The notes beneath the pieces were generated by a model. It saw nothing but the letters and a program-made list of their open reading frames with translations. It did not search any database and was not told the origin of the DNA. The translations under genes and the position numbers were made by a program. DNA of 64,000 nucleotides. Source: Neogale vison (taxonomy: Eukaryota; Chordata; Mammalia; Carnivora; Mustelidae). Numbering within the stretch: position 1 is the stretch's first letter; each line of letters begins with the position of its first letter. Positions 32,261 to 42,790 of the stretch are shown in pieces. The DNA lies in the NCBI RefSeq assembly GCF_020171115.1, contig NC_058092.1, positions 22,104,001-22,168,000 on the forward strand. The letters run 5' to 3'.

Positions 32261-32470
32261 TCAAAAAAGATTTTATTTATTCATTGAGAGAGTGAGAGAG
32301 AGAGAGAGAGAGAGAGAAAGAGCATAAGCCGGGGGAGGGGCGGAGGGAGAGAGAGGAAGTCTCCCCACTGTGCAGGGAACCCAAGGAATCTCGGCTCCAT
32401 CCCAGGACCTTAGGATAGTGACCTGAGCTGAAGGCAGCCGCTTAACTGGCTAAGCCACCCAGGCACCCAT
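32261..32470 (-). mobile_element. CAN SINE
   Basis: Reverse orientation: A-rich end caaaaaagattttatttatt, a GA run (gagagagagagagagag) and gctaagccacccaggcaccc at the SINE 5' end. Target duplication gacattcctcatttt at 32246-32260 and 32471-32485 is perfect, marking recent insertion into the L1. Confidence 0.97.
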
Positions 32471-34504
32471 GACATTCCTCATTTTGAAGAACTTAATGGT
32501 TTTGAAGATTACTGGTCAGATAATTTGTAGGATGTCTCTCAAGTGGGATTGTGAAAAATTGAGACATAATTCACATACCATAAGATCCACTCTCTTAAAC
32601 TTACGATTCAGGGGTTTTCAGTATATTCACAGATTGTGAAACCATCCCCATTAATTCCAGAACATTTTTATCACCCCAGAAAGAAACCTGGTACCCATCA
32701 GCCATCACCCTCCATTCCCTCCTCCCCCAGCCCCTGGCAACCACTAAACTACTTTCTGTTTCTTAGGATTTACCCATTCTGGACATTTTATATGAAATTG
32801 ATCATGCAACATGTTGGCTTTTGTGACTGACTTCTTTCATTCAGCATCACGGTGCCAAAGTTCATCCATGTTGTACTTCCTTGTATACAAGTACTTCTTT
32901 GTAAAAAAAAAAAAAAATTGTATACAAGTACCTCCTTGTAAAGAAAAGAAGTTAATTGTGGCAAAATATACAGAATATAAATTTTATCTTAACCATTTTT
33001 ACGTGTGTGGTTCAGTAGTGTTAAGTGTATTCATATTGCTGTGCAACTAATATCCAGAACTTTTTCACCCCACAAAACTGTAACTGTGAACCCCTCAAAC
33101 AACAACCCCCCATTACCCCTCCCCCAGAACCTGGCAAACACCATTCTGCTTTCTATGTCTGTGAGTTTGGTTACTCTAGATAACTTGAAGAAATGGAATC
33201 ACATAGAATCTGTCTTTTTTTGTGATTGACCTATTTTATTTAGTATTATGTCCTCAAGGTTGATCCGTGTTGTATCATCTTTCAGAATTTCCTTCCTTTT
33301 TAAGGCTGAATAATAAATATTCCATTCTGTGTCTAGCCCACCGTTTGTTTATCCACTCATCTATCAGGGAACACATGGGTTGCTTCCACCTCTTGGCTAT
33401 TATGAATAATGTTGCTCAGAACATGGGTCTACAGGTATTTCTTTGAGATCCTGCCTTCAGTTCTTTTCGGTGAGTATCTAGAAGCTGAATTGCTGGATCA
33501 TATGGTGATCCTCTCTTTAATTTTTTGAGGAAGTACCATATTGTTTTCTGTAACAGCTGCACCATTTTAAATCCCCACCAACAGAGGAAAGGGGTCCAAT
33601 TCCTCCTCATCATCACCAACACTTGTTTTTTCTTTATTTGTTTTGTTTCGTTGGTGGCCATCCTAATGGATGTGAAGACTTCATTCCTTTTATGGTTGAA
33701 TAATGTGCCATTGAGTAAATATATCACATTTTCTTTATTCACCACTTGATGGACATTTGGGTTGTTTCTCTTTTTGACTATTATGAATAATGCTAATATA
33801 ATCATTTCTGTATAAGTTTTGCTCGAATATATGTTTTCAAATTTCTTGTTTAGTTTTTTGAGGACTCTTCAAACCATTTTCGAAAGCGGCTATATCATTT
33901 AACATTTCCACAGCAATGTGTGAAAATTCTAATTTCTCCACATCCTTACCAACACATGCCTTTTTTTTTTTTTAAATTATAACTATTCTGGAGGGTGAGG
34001 TGGTGTTTCATTGTGCTTTTGTTTTGCATTTTTCCTGTGGCTAATGAGATTGGTCATCTTTTCATGTGCTTATTGGCCATTTGTGTATCTTTTTTTGAGA
34101 AGTAGCTATTCTTTTGTCCACTTGGAAATTGGGTTGTTTTTTTATTGATGAGTTGTGAGAGATCTTTATATATTCCAGATACTAGGCCCTTATCATATGT
34201 CTGATTTACAAATATTTCCTCCCATTCTGTGGGCTGCCTTTTCATTTTCTTGAGAACATCCTTTGAATCATAAAAGCTTTTAATTCTGATGAAGTCAAAT
34301 TTATCTACCCCCTCCCTTTGGCTGATTGTACTCTAGGTGTCTTATCTAAGAAACCTTTGCCTAAGCCAAGGTCACAAAGACTTACACCTGTGTTTTCCTC
34401 TAAGACTTTTGTAGTTTTGGCTCTTATGCTTAGAACGTGGGTCCATTTTGAGTTAGTTATCTATATGGTGTGAGGTAGGGGTCTCTTTGGGGTTTCTGGA
34501 CCTA
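32471..34504 (-). repeat. Stacked old L1 (L1M) 3' regions
   Basis: Three overlapping passes over the same L1 region, all on the minus strand: about 32540-32880, 32945-33668 and 33669-34504. The landmark ttatgaataatg occurs at about 33400 and 33780, and the 'cataattcacataccataa' and 'cagaatataaattttatctt' starts are parallel. The third pass runs on into ORF2 (..tcatctt..ttcatgtgcttattggcc, ..taagaaacctttgcctaagc). Frames are destroyed. Nested insertion or tandem duplication could give this. Confidence 0.88.
32880..32942. repeat. Direct repeat flanking an A-tract
   Basis: The word ttgtatacaagtac(t/c)tc occurs at about 32881-32897 and 32918-32934 with a run of about 15 A between. It looks like a target duplication around an almost pure poly(A) insertion, or a small tandem duplication with A expansion. 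Confidence 0.8.
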
Positions 34505-35310
34505 ATTCCAACACTGGGTGGGGGGGGTTCCCTCCCTCAACTGTTCCAAGAAACAGTTCTTGGGATACCAGCTGGGTGTCCTACAATTCAACTGATTCTG
34601 ACACTGTCTACATGAAGAGAGCATCAGATCCCACAGGTTAAGGGCTCAATCCCACAAGACTTCCTACCCCTTTCAGACTCCAATTGTAAGCTCTACATGA
34701 AGTCTACATGAAGAGAACATAAGATCCCACAGGTTAAGGGCTCAATCCCACCCACTAGCTATAAATCAGAGGTTCCCTGGCCTTCTCTGCGAGTTAATTA
34801 ATTAACTTGATGGAGTGGAGCACAGAACTCAGAGAAACATTTTACTCATGAGATTTTACCAGTTTATTTTGAAAGGTTGGAACTCAGGAAGAGTTGCATA
34901 GGGCAAGGTATGGGAAAAAGACACAGAAGGTCCATACCCTCTCCAGGAGCAGCACTCTCCCCACATTTCTATGTGTTTGCTAACTTGGAATCTCCCTGAA
35001 CCCTGTCCTTTTGGGTTTTTATGAAGGCTTCACTACAGAGTCATGACTGGTTATAAATTGGCTTTGGTGATTGATTCAACCTCCAACCTCTGTCCCCTCC
35101 CTGAAAATCAGGGAGTGGACAGAAAGTTCTAACCCTCTGGTTACATGGTTGGTTCTCCTGGCAAACAGCTCCCATCCCTAAGTGGCTCCAAAAGTTACGT
35201 CATTAACATATCAAAAGGCATTAGGGAAATTCCCAGGGTTTCAGGAGCTGTGTGCCAGGAACTATGGATGAAGACCAAATGTATATGAGAAACATATTTT
35301 GGTCATCTGA
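34505..35310. mobile_element. ERV solo LTR, family A copy 2
   Basis: Homologous to 20440-21395 in the same orientation. Contains its own tandem duplication of about 96 bases: gtctacatgaagaga at 34606-34620 and 34702-34716, each followed by ..cccacaggttaagggctcaa. No proviral coding sequence lies beside it. Confidence 0.7.
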
Positions 35311-35429
35311 ACCACCAAATACACATTTCTTATAACTCACAATGTTGCAGGGTCCAAATTCATTCTTTTGCCAGTGGATTTGTTGAACATCAGTGGGTTT
35401 TTTTCTTAGGATTATGCTGGGGTTTTGTG

Positions 35430-36240
35430 TTTTTTTTTTTTTTTTTTGGCAGAAGATCACAGAGATCAAGTGCCATTCTCATTACATTGCATCAAGGACA
35501 CATGCCATCAACATGACTTATCACTGATAATATTAACCTTGGTCACCTCACTAAGGTCATGTTTGCCAGATTTCTCTACTATGAAGTCATTCTTCGCTCC
35601 TTTTCATACTGTACTCTTTGGAAGGAAGTCATGTGTAGCCCACACTTCAGGAGGAGTAAAGCTTCACCTCCTCGAGTGCTAAGCATCTAACCATAAAGTC
35701 TTTTGAATTCTACTGCCTGGGAGATTTGCCTCTTCTCCCCCATATATTGATTTAATTCAATCTTTTATTTAAATCAGTCTGGACTCATAGGTATTTATTT
35801 TATAATTGGGGTTATAATCTGATCCTACTTTGTTTACTTTGTTGCTCAGCTGTTTTCAGCTTTGGCCATTGGCCCTTGTGTTCTTTTGACATTTTCCCAT
35901 CATTTTGTGTGTTTGTATGTTTAGCACCGTCTGCTTACTTTCTGGCTTAATAAGGTGCTCCTTGCTCATCTTGTGTATTTCCTGACCTCGTCCTAGAATC
36001 AGCCATTCCTCCAAGGATCCTGGGTTCTTTTTGTTGAAAATGGTATTAGAATCCAAATCTGGGTACTAAGTGTGCTTGGTAAGCTCATTTTAAATGATTT
36101 GCACACTGAGGAAGTATCAAAATTAATGTTGCCTTCAGATCTAAACCATAGGGTTGGATGTCTGTTCCTCAGAAAAGAAGGGACCACAGATGGTGCTGAA
36201 CACAGCTTGAATTCCCAGCCACCATCTTGGACCATGCTCT
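35430..36240 (-). repeat. L1ME-type 3' region
   Basis: Complement of the 3' UTR of an old L1ME subfamily, with plus-strand words tttgttgctcagctgttttc, agctttggccattggccctt, gtgctccttgctcatcttgt and tcagccattcctccaaggat. A T-tract occurs at 35432-35447. Confidence 0.8.
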
Positions 36241-36640
36241 GCGTCTTGTATTAGTCCTCAATGAATACTTTTTCTCCTCATTACTAGTCATATTTTTCTG
36301 CTTCCTTGAAAATCTGGTAATTTTTGATTGGATGACAAACATTGTATGTTTTACCTGGTTGGTGGCCAGATATTTTTGTATTCCTGTAACTATTCTTGAG
36401 CATTGGCTTGGAACATAGTAAAGTTACTTGCAAATAGTCTAATCCTGCTGGGTCTTGCTTTTCATATTTGTTCAGTGGGACCAGAGCAATGCCCAGGAGA
36501 GGGTTAATTATTCCTCTCTTCTTTCATGACTTTGTATGAGCCTATGTCTAAGTTCTCAATTTTTCTAAAGCTCCTTTGGTACAGAGGTAATACCTGTGCC
36601 TTTTCTGTATTTCAAATGCCAATACTAGGACCCAGCAGGA
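36241..36640 (-). repeat. L1M/HAL1 ORF1-side fragment
   Basis: Shares words with 4260-4500 on the same strand: gtaatttttgattggatgac, tttttgtattcctgtaacta, aatcctgctgggtcttgctt, agggttaattattcctc. Same family, decayed. Confidence 0.72.
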
Positions 36641-37200
36641 GCATGCCAGCTGTTTCAGCACTGGTTAGGGGTATTTCAGAACTCATCTGATATGGAGAGG
36701 GCTGTGGAAGGGCTTGACCCCATTCACTCAGGAAGCTGGGAGAAGGGAACTAAGGGCCAGGAGGAAGGGGCTAGAGAGTTGGAGTGGGGAGGCAGGAGGA
36801 CAGCTCCATGATCAGAGGCTGAGCAATAGGCAGAGGGGAAGTGACTTGGGACCCCAGATGGACAGCAGTAGGGCCCGGGGCACTAGAAGGCTCAAGGTGA
36901 GAGATCGGTTCCCCTGCTCAGCCCTCCATCATGCAGAATATGGGCTAGACCTGAGAAAGGACTTTCAGGTTATGTCGGCTCAGTGATATTGATCATCCAT
37001 AGGGACACAGAAGCTAGTGACTTGATTTTCCCAGATACGCAAACTAACCAGCCTGTTCTGGGTTTAAGAGCTGTCTGGAGCAGGGGAAGGACAGGGGCTG
37101 GATGCCCCAGCCACCGGGCATCACCCTCACTGTGGCCCAGTGCAGGGGTGAGAACCCATTTGGAGGTAGACAAAAAGAAATATGTGCGGCTGTGACCCTG
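36641..37200. other. Unique GC-rich sequence
   Basis: No repeat or exon recognised. The missing phosphatase exon expected between 29,187 and 38,265 on the minus strand was looked for here and not found. Confidence 0.35.
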
Positions 37201-37204
37201 ACCA

Positions 37205-37390
37205 CTGAAGTAAGAGAGAAGGTGGAGGGGGGAGGAGGGAGGGAGAGGGAGGTGAAGAGTGATGAAGAGTGGACAAGGGAATCAGGAGGAAAAGAGAAGG
37301 AGGAAAGGGAGGGGGAGAGACAGTATAGGGACCATGACAAGGAGAGAGATGGGGAAGGGGGCAGAGAGAGGGAGGGAAACGCAGACACCA
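37205..37390 (+). repeat. Purine-rich GGA/GA tract
   Basis: About 180 bases with few pyrimidines (gggaggagggagggagaggg, ggaggaaagggagggggaga). Open frames across it are low-complexity artefacts. Confidence 0.9.
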
Positions 37391-37914
37391 GCAAACCACA
37401 AGGAGGGCTATGGGCAGAGGACAGCAATCAAGCTGTGCCTAGAAGGCAGTCTCCAGTGGTGTGCCTCAGGGCTCTGTTCCCTGCCCAGGCCTCTCAGTTC
37501 ACTTGGGAGAAGAACTACAAACACCAAGCACCCAGCTCCACAGAAGACAGAAGCCGAGGGACACAGGACACGGCTGCCAGGGGATCTCAGGGTGAGAGTC
37601 AGCAGATGGACTGCAATCCGGACACTTGGAAAAGTTCTGCATTTATGGTCAAACAAAAGCCATGGGGGGTGCGGTTGCTGGGAAAGCTAGTGTGACCCTG
37701 GATGGTGTGGATGCAAGTAGGGGGTCCAGGAGGAGGAGGAGGAGAGAGATCCTGGTCCTCTGGGCTGTCCTGGGGCCACCTGAGCCTGCTCTGCAAGGAG
37801 GGAGGACAAGCACAGGTGCGGGGAATGTTCTGGAAGGCTTGCAGAATCAGAGAAGACAGAGGCAGAACACAGAGTACCATCAGGAGACCAGGCAGTCTGA
37901 AGGGGCCCGGTGGT
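37391..37914. other. Unique sequence, no gene recognised
   Basis: GC-rich. Contains ggaggaggaggaggag near 37730. The 205-codon minus-strand frame running to 38,216 crosses a MIR and is not accepted as coding. Confidence 0.35.
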
Positions 37915-38030
37915 AACCCCAGCTCTGGCACTTCCTGTGACCTCTGACCAGTCCCTTCACCTCTCTGAGCCTTGGTCTCCTCATCAGTAACACGGGAGGG
38001 ATCATGGTGCGTGCTTCTCAGGGTCTGGGC
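37915..38030 (+). repeat. MIR SINE fragment
   Basis: Words cagctctggcacttcctgtg, acctctctgagccttggtct, cctcatcagtaacacgggag follow MIR order. Confidence 0.8.
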
Positions 38031-38264
38031 CCAGAGGAAGAGCCCAGAAATGATGGGTCTGAAGAGCCTGGGGCCGCCCGGTTGGAGAAGGGGCTCGTGC
38101 TGACCTGAGAGCTGTGTGCACCATGGGGACAGCGGCCAGGGAGGGGGCGGGCCTGCCCCGGACATGCGCACACGTGCCTGTGGACCCCAGAGAGGGCCTG
38201 GTGCAAAGCCCTGCACCTGAAGAGGGCGACCTAGGGCCCGAGGGGGCGGGGAAGGGCTACTTAC

Positions 38265-38294
38265 AGGTAGTAGGAGTAGGCATAGTGGTCCCTC
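38265..38294 (-). pseudogene. PTPRU-like: 30-nt juxtamembrane microexon of PTPRU-like phosphatase, splice sites intact
   Basis: Minus strand. Acceptor ctttgcacgctgccag, then 30 bases, then a consensus donor (..CCT|gtaagt). Read from phase 2 to phase 2 it gives RDHYAYSYY followed by a split codon. R2B phosphatases have a small exon just inside the membrane with Y-x-Y-S-Y-Y-L/P; the R-D-H-Y-A-Y-S-Y-Y form is the one I associate with PTPRU. Exon and both splice sites look functional, in contrast to the two downstream remnants. The next exon (P-V-N-M-T-K.. region) is not found between this and 29,187, and neither is the membrane exon upstream. It belongs with them by strand, order and family. Confidence 0.78.
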
Positions 38295-39415
38295 CTGGCA
38301 GCGTGCAAAGAGAACAGCACAGTTGGGCCCATGGTCCTGCCATACGGTGGGCTGAAGGCAGTGCCCATCACGAGGAGAGGGGTCTGCTGCTCTCTGTGCT
38401 GGGGAAGGGCGCTGGCCAGGAACCAGATGGGTCAGGAGGACCTTCCCTGTCCCAAGGGCTAGCTGGGCTCAGTCGTTGAAAACCAAGACCCGAAGCTTCT
38501 TCCAGAACCTTCCCGCTGCTGGAGGGAGGAGGAGGTGGGGAAAGGGACTGGGGAAGCAGAGCTTTCACACACACACACACAGGCACAGAGAGAAATACAC
38601 ACACTTGCACTCACACATAAATAGACACACAATCACACACAGACACCCTCCCTTGTGTGCTCCCAGGTGCCCTCACTCTCCCCTGCAACCCCACCCCTCA
38701 GGGCCAACACTCCTCACACCTGCAGGCCCCTCTGCCTCTGCGGGCTCAGCCCTCTGCCCACACCTATGCCTGGAAGCAAACCCTGGCTAAGGTGGGCAGA
38801 GGTGGGGTGAGGGCTCCTACTGGACTCCGGGGCAAAGGTGAGTGAGGACCACCATCCCTGACCCAGACTGCCCCTGCATGTGGGGTCCATCGAAGGAGCC
38901 GTGCTGCCCCCTCTGGGCACCCAAATCATGGCTTGGCTCTGATCCCACTTCATAGGTGGGGAAGCTGAGTCCCCCCTCTCTGGGGGTCAAGGGCAGAGTG
39001 TAGACACCTATCCTAAGGCCCTGGCCCCCAGAGCCAGCTCCCTCCTGAAGCCCCATCTGGGCACATCCAGGGGTCTTCCACTCACCTGCCCCCACATCAC
39101 CCCACCAGCAGGGACCCCCGGGAATGGCCTTCCACAGGGACTCCTGCAGACTGGGGGAAGGGAAGGAGAGATGAGTGGAAGGCTGAGGCCCAGTGAGGGC
39201 AGGAGAGTGGCTGGAGGTCACACAGCACGTCTCCTCTCCTCCATCCCAGGAGAGAGCAGAGGGTGCAGACCTGTGGCTGGTCACAGGGAGTGGGGCAGAG
39301 GGCCGGTGGGTCGAGGAGTGCCGGATGTCTAGGTGAGCTGGGCATGAGCTTGGAGATAGGCAGACTTGGGACAACAGTGGTCTGTCTCCCACTATATACA
39401 AGTTATTTTTATAAA
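38295..39415. other. Unique sequence with CA repeat and worn MIRs
   Basis: GC-rich, with possible MIR3 scraps near 38940-39000 and 39170-39240. No exon with family support was found upstream of the microexon. The 194-codon minus-strand frame (38817-39401) has no recognisable domain. Confidence 0.3.
38566..38650. repeat. CA-rich simple repeat
   Basis: Starts with a run of eight or so CA units at 38568-38581 and continues as interrupted cacacacttgcactcacaca, cacacaatcacacacagaca. Confidence 0.93.
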
Positions 39416-39535
39416 AGACAAACCTGGATCCTGTCTCTCCTCTCTTGCCTAAAACTCTTCACTGGATTCCAGGAGAACTTACAATAAAGTCCATAGTCCT
39501 TAATTTAGCTCACGAGGCCCTAATTCTGGGACTGC
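39416..39535 (+). repeat. L2 LINE fragment
   Basis: Shows aaactcttcactggattcc, aataaagtccatagtcctta and ctcacgaggccctaattctg, a typical L2 stretch in plus orientation. Confidence 0.85.
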
Positions 39536-39859
39536 CTGGTGTGGGAATCCTGCAGGGAAGTGCAGGGTCTCTGGGAATCCTTCTGGAAGGACTTGGCAGG
39601 CCTCCCTTCCATCCCTAGGAACTAACCGAGGATGAATTGCTGAGGGCTCCCAATGTCACTCCTGAGACCTGGCTCTTAGCTCTGGAGCAAACGTGGCCAC
39701 GGCTTCTTCAGAAGCTGTTGCTTTTGAGCCTAAGAACAACGGAAAAGCTTAGAAATGGGATGGAAGGAATTGACCTCGTGCCCTTTTCCCCCAGGTCACC
39801 AGGATGATCAGAGGTTCAAGTCTGCAACTTGGGGTCTGTCATCTCCAGGTTCTGACAGC
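39536..39859. other. Unique sequence, no gene recognised
   Basis: No repeat recognised and no supported exon. Confidence 0.3.
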
Positions 39860-40170
39860 CACTTTGAGTTTTCTCGTCTGCATTCCCTCTGATGTGTGTC
39901 TCCCGGTCCCGACTTCTGTGTTTCTATTTATTTTTATCAGTTTACTGAATAGCTTTTGCTGTGAGCTCCTCCAAATCCTCGGTGGAACAAAGCCGAGAGT
40001 AAATAAGCGAGTGCTGACAAATTTAAATATTTCTAGTCACAGGCTCGGTCACGTCTTGGCGTGTGACACCCATTCTGACAGCTGCACTCTGGGAAGTAGC
40101 AGTGCCTTTCCCTGGCTCTCCAGCTGTTTCTTCCGAGCTTCGGAGCTGTGGGGGAATCACCCCAGTGCCC
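39860..40170. promoter_or_regulatory. Putative conserved non-coding element, CpG-enriched
   Basis: Mixed AT/GC patch with unusually many CpGs for this window (about a dozen: tcgtct, ccggtcccgac, ctcggtgg, gccgag, agcgag, ctcggtcacg, ggcgtg, tccgagcttcgg). Also has tttatttttatcagtttact and aaatttaaatatttc. No repeat and no open frame with support. Regulatory role is inferred. Confidence 0.3.
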
Positions 40171-40299
40171 TGAGATTGGGGCCACACAGCTTCGTCCCCT
40201 GTCACTAATGCACTGCAAACACCAGCCCAGGCCCCCCCTCAGCCTCCATTTCCCAGGTCAAGGTCAGGGCTCCCCTGGCTCCAGACCCCGCTAGGAGGT

Positions 40300-40440
40300 G
40301 ATAACAGTCAACATTAGCTGTGAACAAAGCATCTGGATCTAGTATGATCCCCATTACGCTTAAGGAAAGGGATGCTCAGAGAGGTGAACTGACATGTCCA
40401 AGATCACGGGGCAGGGTCCTTTGGAGACAGGATCTCCCAG
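40300..40440 (+). repeat. MIR3-type SINE
   Basis: Has gatccccattacgcttaagg, gatgctcagagaggtgaact and gtccaagatcacggggcagg. Confidence 0.75.
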
Positions 40441-41344
40441 CTCTTCTGTTGATGTTATGCACTTCCCTCTGCCAAGGCCCCTCTTTGGCCCTTGTGTCCC
40501 AGGCTCCTGCTCAGGACTCCCAGAGTGGTCAGAAAAAGGAGAAGGTGTCATTGGGTTTCCTGATTCCTCCCTTACCTGGGTGTCTCCCAATCTTACATGG
40601 TAACCTCACCCCCTGCACACACTCCATGCACACAGAGACCATGTGGGTCTGCACATACCATTCCCCCCACACCTGCAATCTCCCCCACCCCTCCTGCCTC
40701 CAGCACCTTCTACCTGGCAAAGGTAGCCATCAGCTCCCTTAGGAGGTAAAGGAGGGGAGGAGAAGCCATGTTCTCGGTCATGCTAGAAAGATGGTCTTCT
40801 CTGGCCACCTGTCCTAGCCTTCAAGAAAGCCCATTCCAGTGTCTCTGAGCAAGACTTTCCAGAGAAAAGCTGGGAATAAGGGATCCATCCATCTCCATAG
40901 GATGTCTGAGTGGGGATTCTCTGGATGGGCCTGGCTAGTCACCTCTCCTGGCTGGACATTCTCTACTAATAGCATGACTATCACCATCAGATACGTGTGG
41001 CTTCAGAGGACGGAGTGGCAGGGCTTCCTCTCTGCCCAAGATCACAGAAGTCCTCCCTGAGACACTGAGTCCTGGGTGGGGGGCTGAGGGAGGGCAAGGT
41101 CCGCTAGCCTGGGTCTGGGCTCTGGGTCAGAGAGAAGACCTCTTCCTTTCTATCTCTGAAGGGCTCACTAGGGCCCCATGCAGGCCTCAACAGCATCATC
41201 AACTCCACACTCTGGCCCTTTATTGACCCCAGAACACCCGGGGGTGGGGTAATGAAAGAGGGGGAGGGTGATATCATCTGGGGTAAGGCTTAGGCCTTTC
41301 CCCAAAAGACCCCATTTCCCTGGGAAGGAATGGGGTCTGAGGGC
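40441..41344. other. Unique sequence, no gene recognised
   Basis: No repeat recognised. Open frames up to 140 codons start inside the MIR3 and are not supported. Confidence 0.35.
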
Positions 41345-41520
41345 AAGAAAATGGAACTGTGTGACTTTGGACAAGTACCTTGACCTTCCTGTGCCTCAGT
41401 TGTTTTGTCTATAAAACAGGATAATAACAGTCCCCCCACCTCATAGGGCTGTTGCAAGTGCCTGATACTGTAGGTCATAGTAGGTCCCAGTATACTGGAG
41501 GAGCTCAGTAAATGTAGGCT
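41345..41520 (+). repeat. MIR SINE
   Basis: Shows gtgtgactttggacaagtac, ttgaccttcctgtgcctcag, gtctataaaacaggataata, cctcatagggctgttgcaag, ggagctcagtaaatgtagg. Confidence 0.9.
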
Positions 41521-42179
41521 GCAGGGATTCGGTCCAGGTTTGTGGCCTCCAGCTGTCTGACCTTGAAGAGGTCATTGCCTCCCTTGAGCCCCTGGCCATG
41601 GCCTAAACCGAGGACCATTCTAACAGCAGCACCACAGGTCACTGAGAAGATCACATGGGATGGTGAGTAATTAAAAACAGCCCAGGGTGTCCGCTGCAGG
41701 TCCCCGCACCCTGAGGCCAGCACGAAGCATTGAGCACGTGTTTATTACTGGTCAGCCTCATGGCTTTCCCTGTCCAGTGTTGTTCAGGGGTCCCCTGGAC
41801 CCTCCAGCTGCCTGCTAATGAGCCTCAGGCTTTGGTAAGTAGGCCGCTTCATCACGGAATGTGCTGGAACAGCCTCAGAGGGAGAGGGGCCAGGTGGGGG
41901 AGGAGGGAGGAGGAAGGAGATGGGGGGCCTGGCTTCCTCTAGGCCTGGCCCTTCAGAGTCAGCCATAGAATCTGTCTCCTCAGTCTAGAGCAATCACGAA
42001 AGGGGAGTGAGGGGTCCCCTCCAACTCTTACTGTGGAAGTCCCTTTGTTCCTGAAATGCAGGGAAGCAAGGACCTGAGGATGAGTCCAGGCTCCATCCCA
42101 GAAGCTGCTCACTGCTTTCCCCAACTTTCAGGTTGACCTCTCCCCAGTGTATCCCTGTCTTGCCCTAGACTGACCCTGA
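41521..42179. other. Unique sequence, no gene recognised
   Basis: Near 41540-41640 it resembles a worn MIR (gacc..ttgcctcccttgagccc). The rest is unassigned. Confidence 0.3.
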
Positions 42180-42370
42180 CAACCCCCTCAGGTGTCTTGT
42201 GTCTTTTCCTGGACCCTCTGGGGCCTATAGTTCTCCTGTTGCTCCTCTCTGGATACCAGGGTGAGCTACATCCTCACCACCAGGCCTTTGCACATGCTGT
42301 CCCTCTGTCTTCACTTCCCTCTTTGGGCTCCCGTTGCCCCCTGAGCTGCTCCAGTCCCACTCTGCTCTGA
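42180..42370 (+). repeat. L2 LINE fragment
   Basis: Includes caccaggcctttgcacatgc, tgtccctctgtcttcacttc, a signature L2 segment. Confidence 0.8.
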
Positions 42371-42394
42371 GCTAGAAGCGACACTGGAATCCTA

Positions 42395-42790
42395 GGCATC
42401 ATCCACCCCCGACCCTCTAGCTTACAGATGGGGAAACCAAGGCTTACTAGGGCAAAGATCCTGAGGCTTAGTTAAGGAGGGTATTTTGGTGCCAAGAACT
42501 CTTAGATTCACATTCTAATGGTACCACCTCCTTGCTGAGATCTTGGGCAAAGGACTTTCCTCTGCTCTTGTTTTCGTCATCTGTAAAATGTGGACAGTAC
42601 TAACAGCCAGCACTTACACCTGCCAGGCACTGTTTTAAGGCTTTTAAATATATTCAGTCTCTAAGTCTCCAGAGGCCCCTGCTGTCATGAGTCACTCCAT
42701 CTTACCTGAGGAAACTAGGGGACAGAGCTGATGTAACTCCATTAATGTTTATTCAATCAGCAAATGCAGAGCTGGGTTCAAATCCAACAG
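42395..42790 (+). repeat. Cluster of MIR/MIR3 fragments
   Basis: Three consecutive pieces: ttacagatggggaaaccaag (near 42425), then gagatcttgggcaaaggact with gtcatctgtaaaatgtgga (near 42540-42600), then cttacacctgccaggcactg and tcaaatccaacaggcctggg (42610-42790). Confidence 0.8.
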
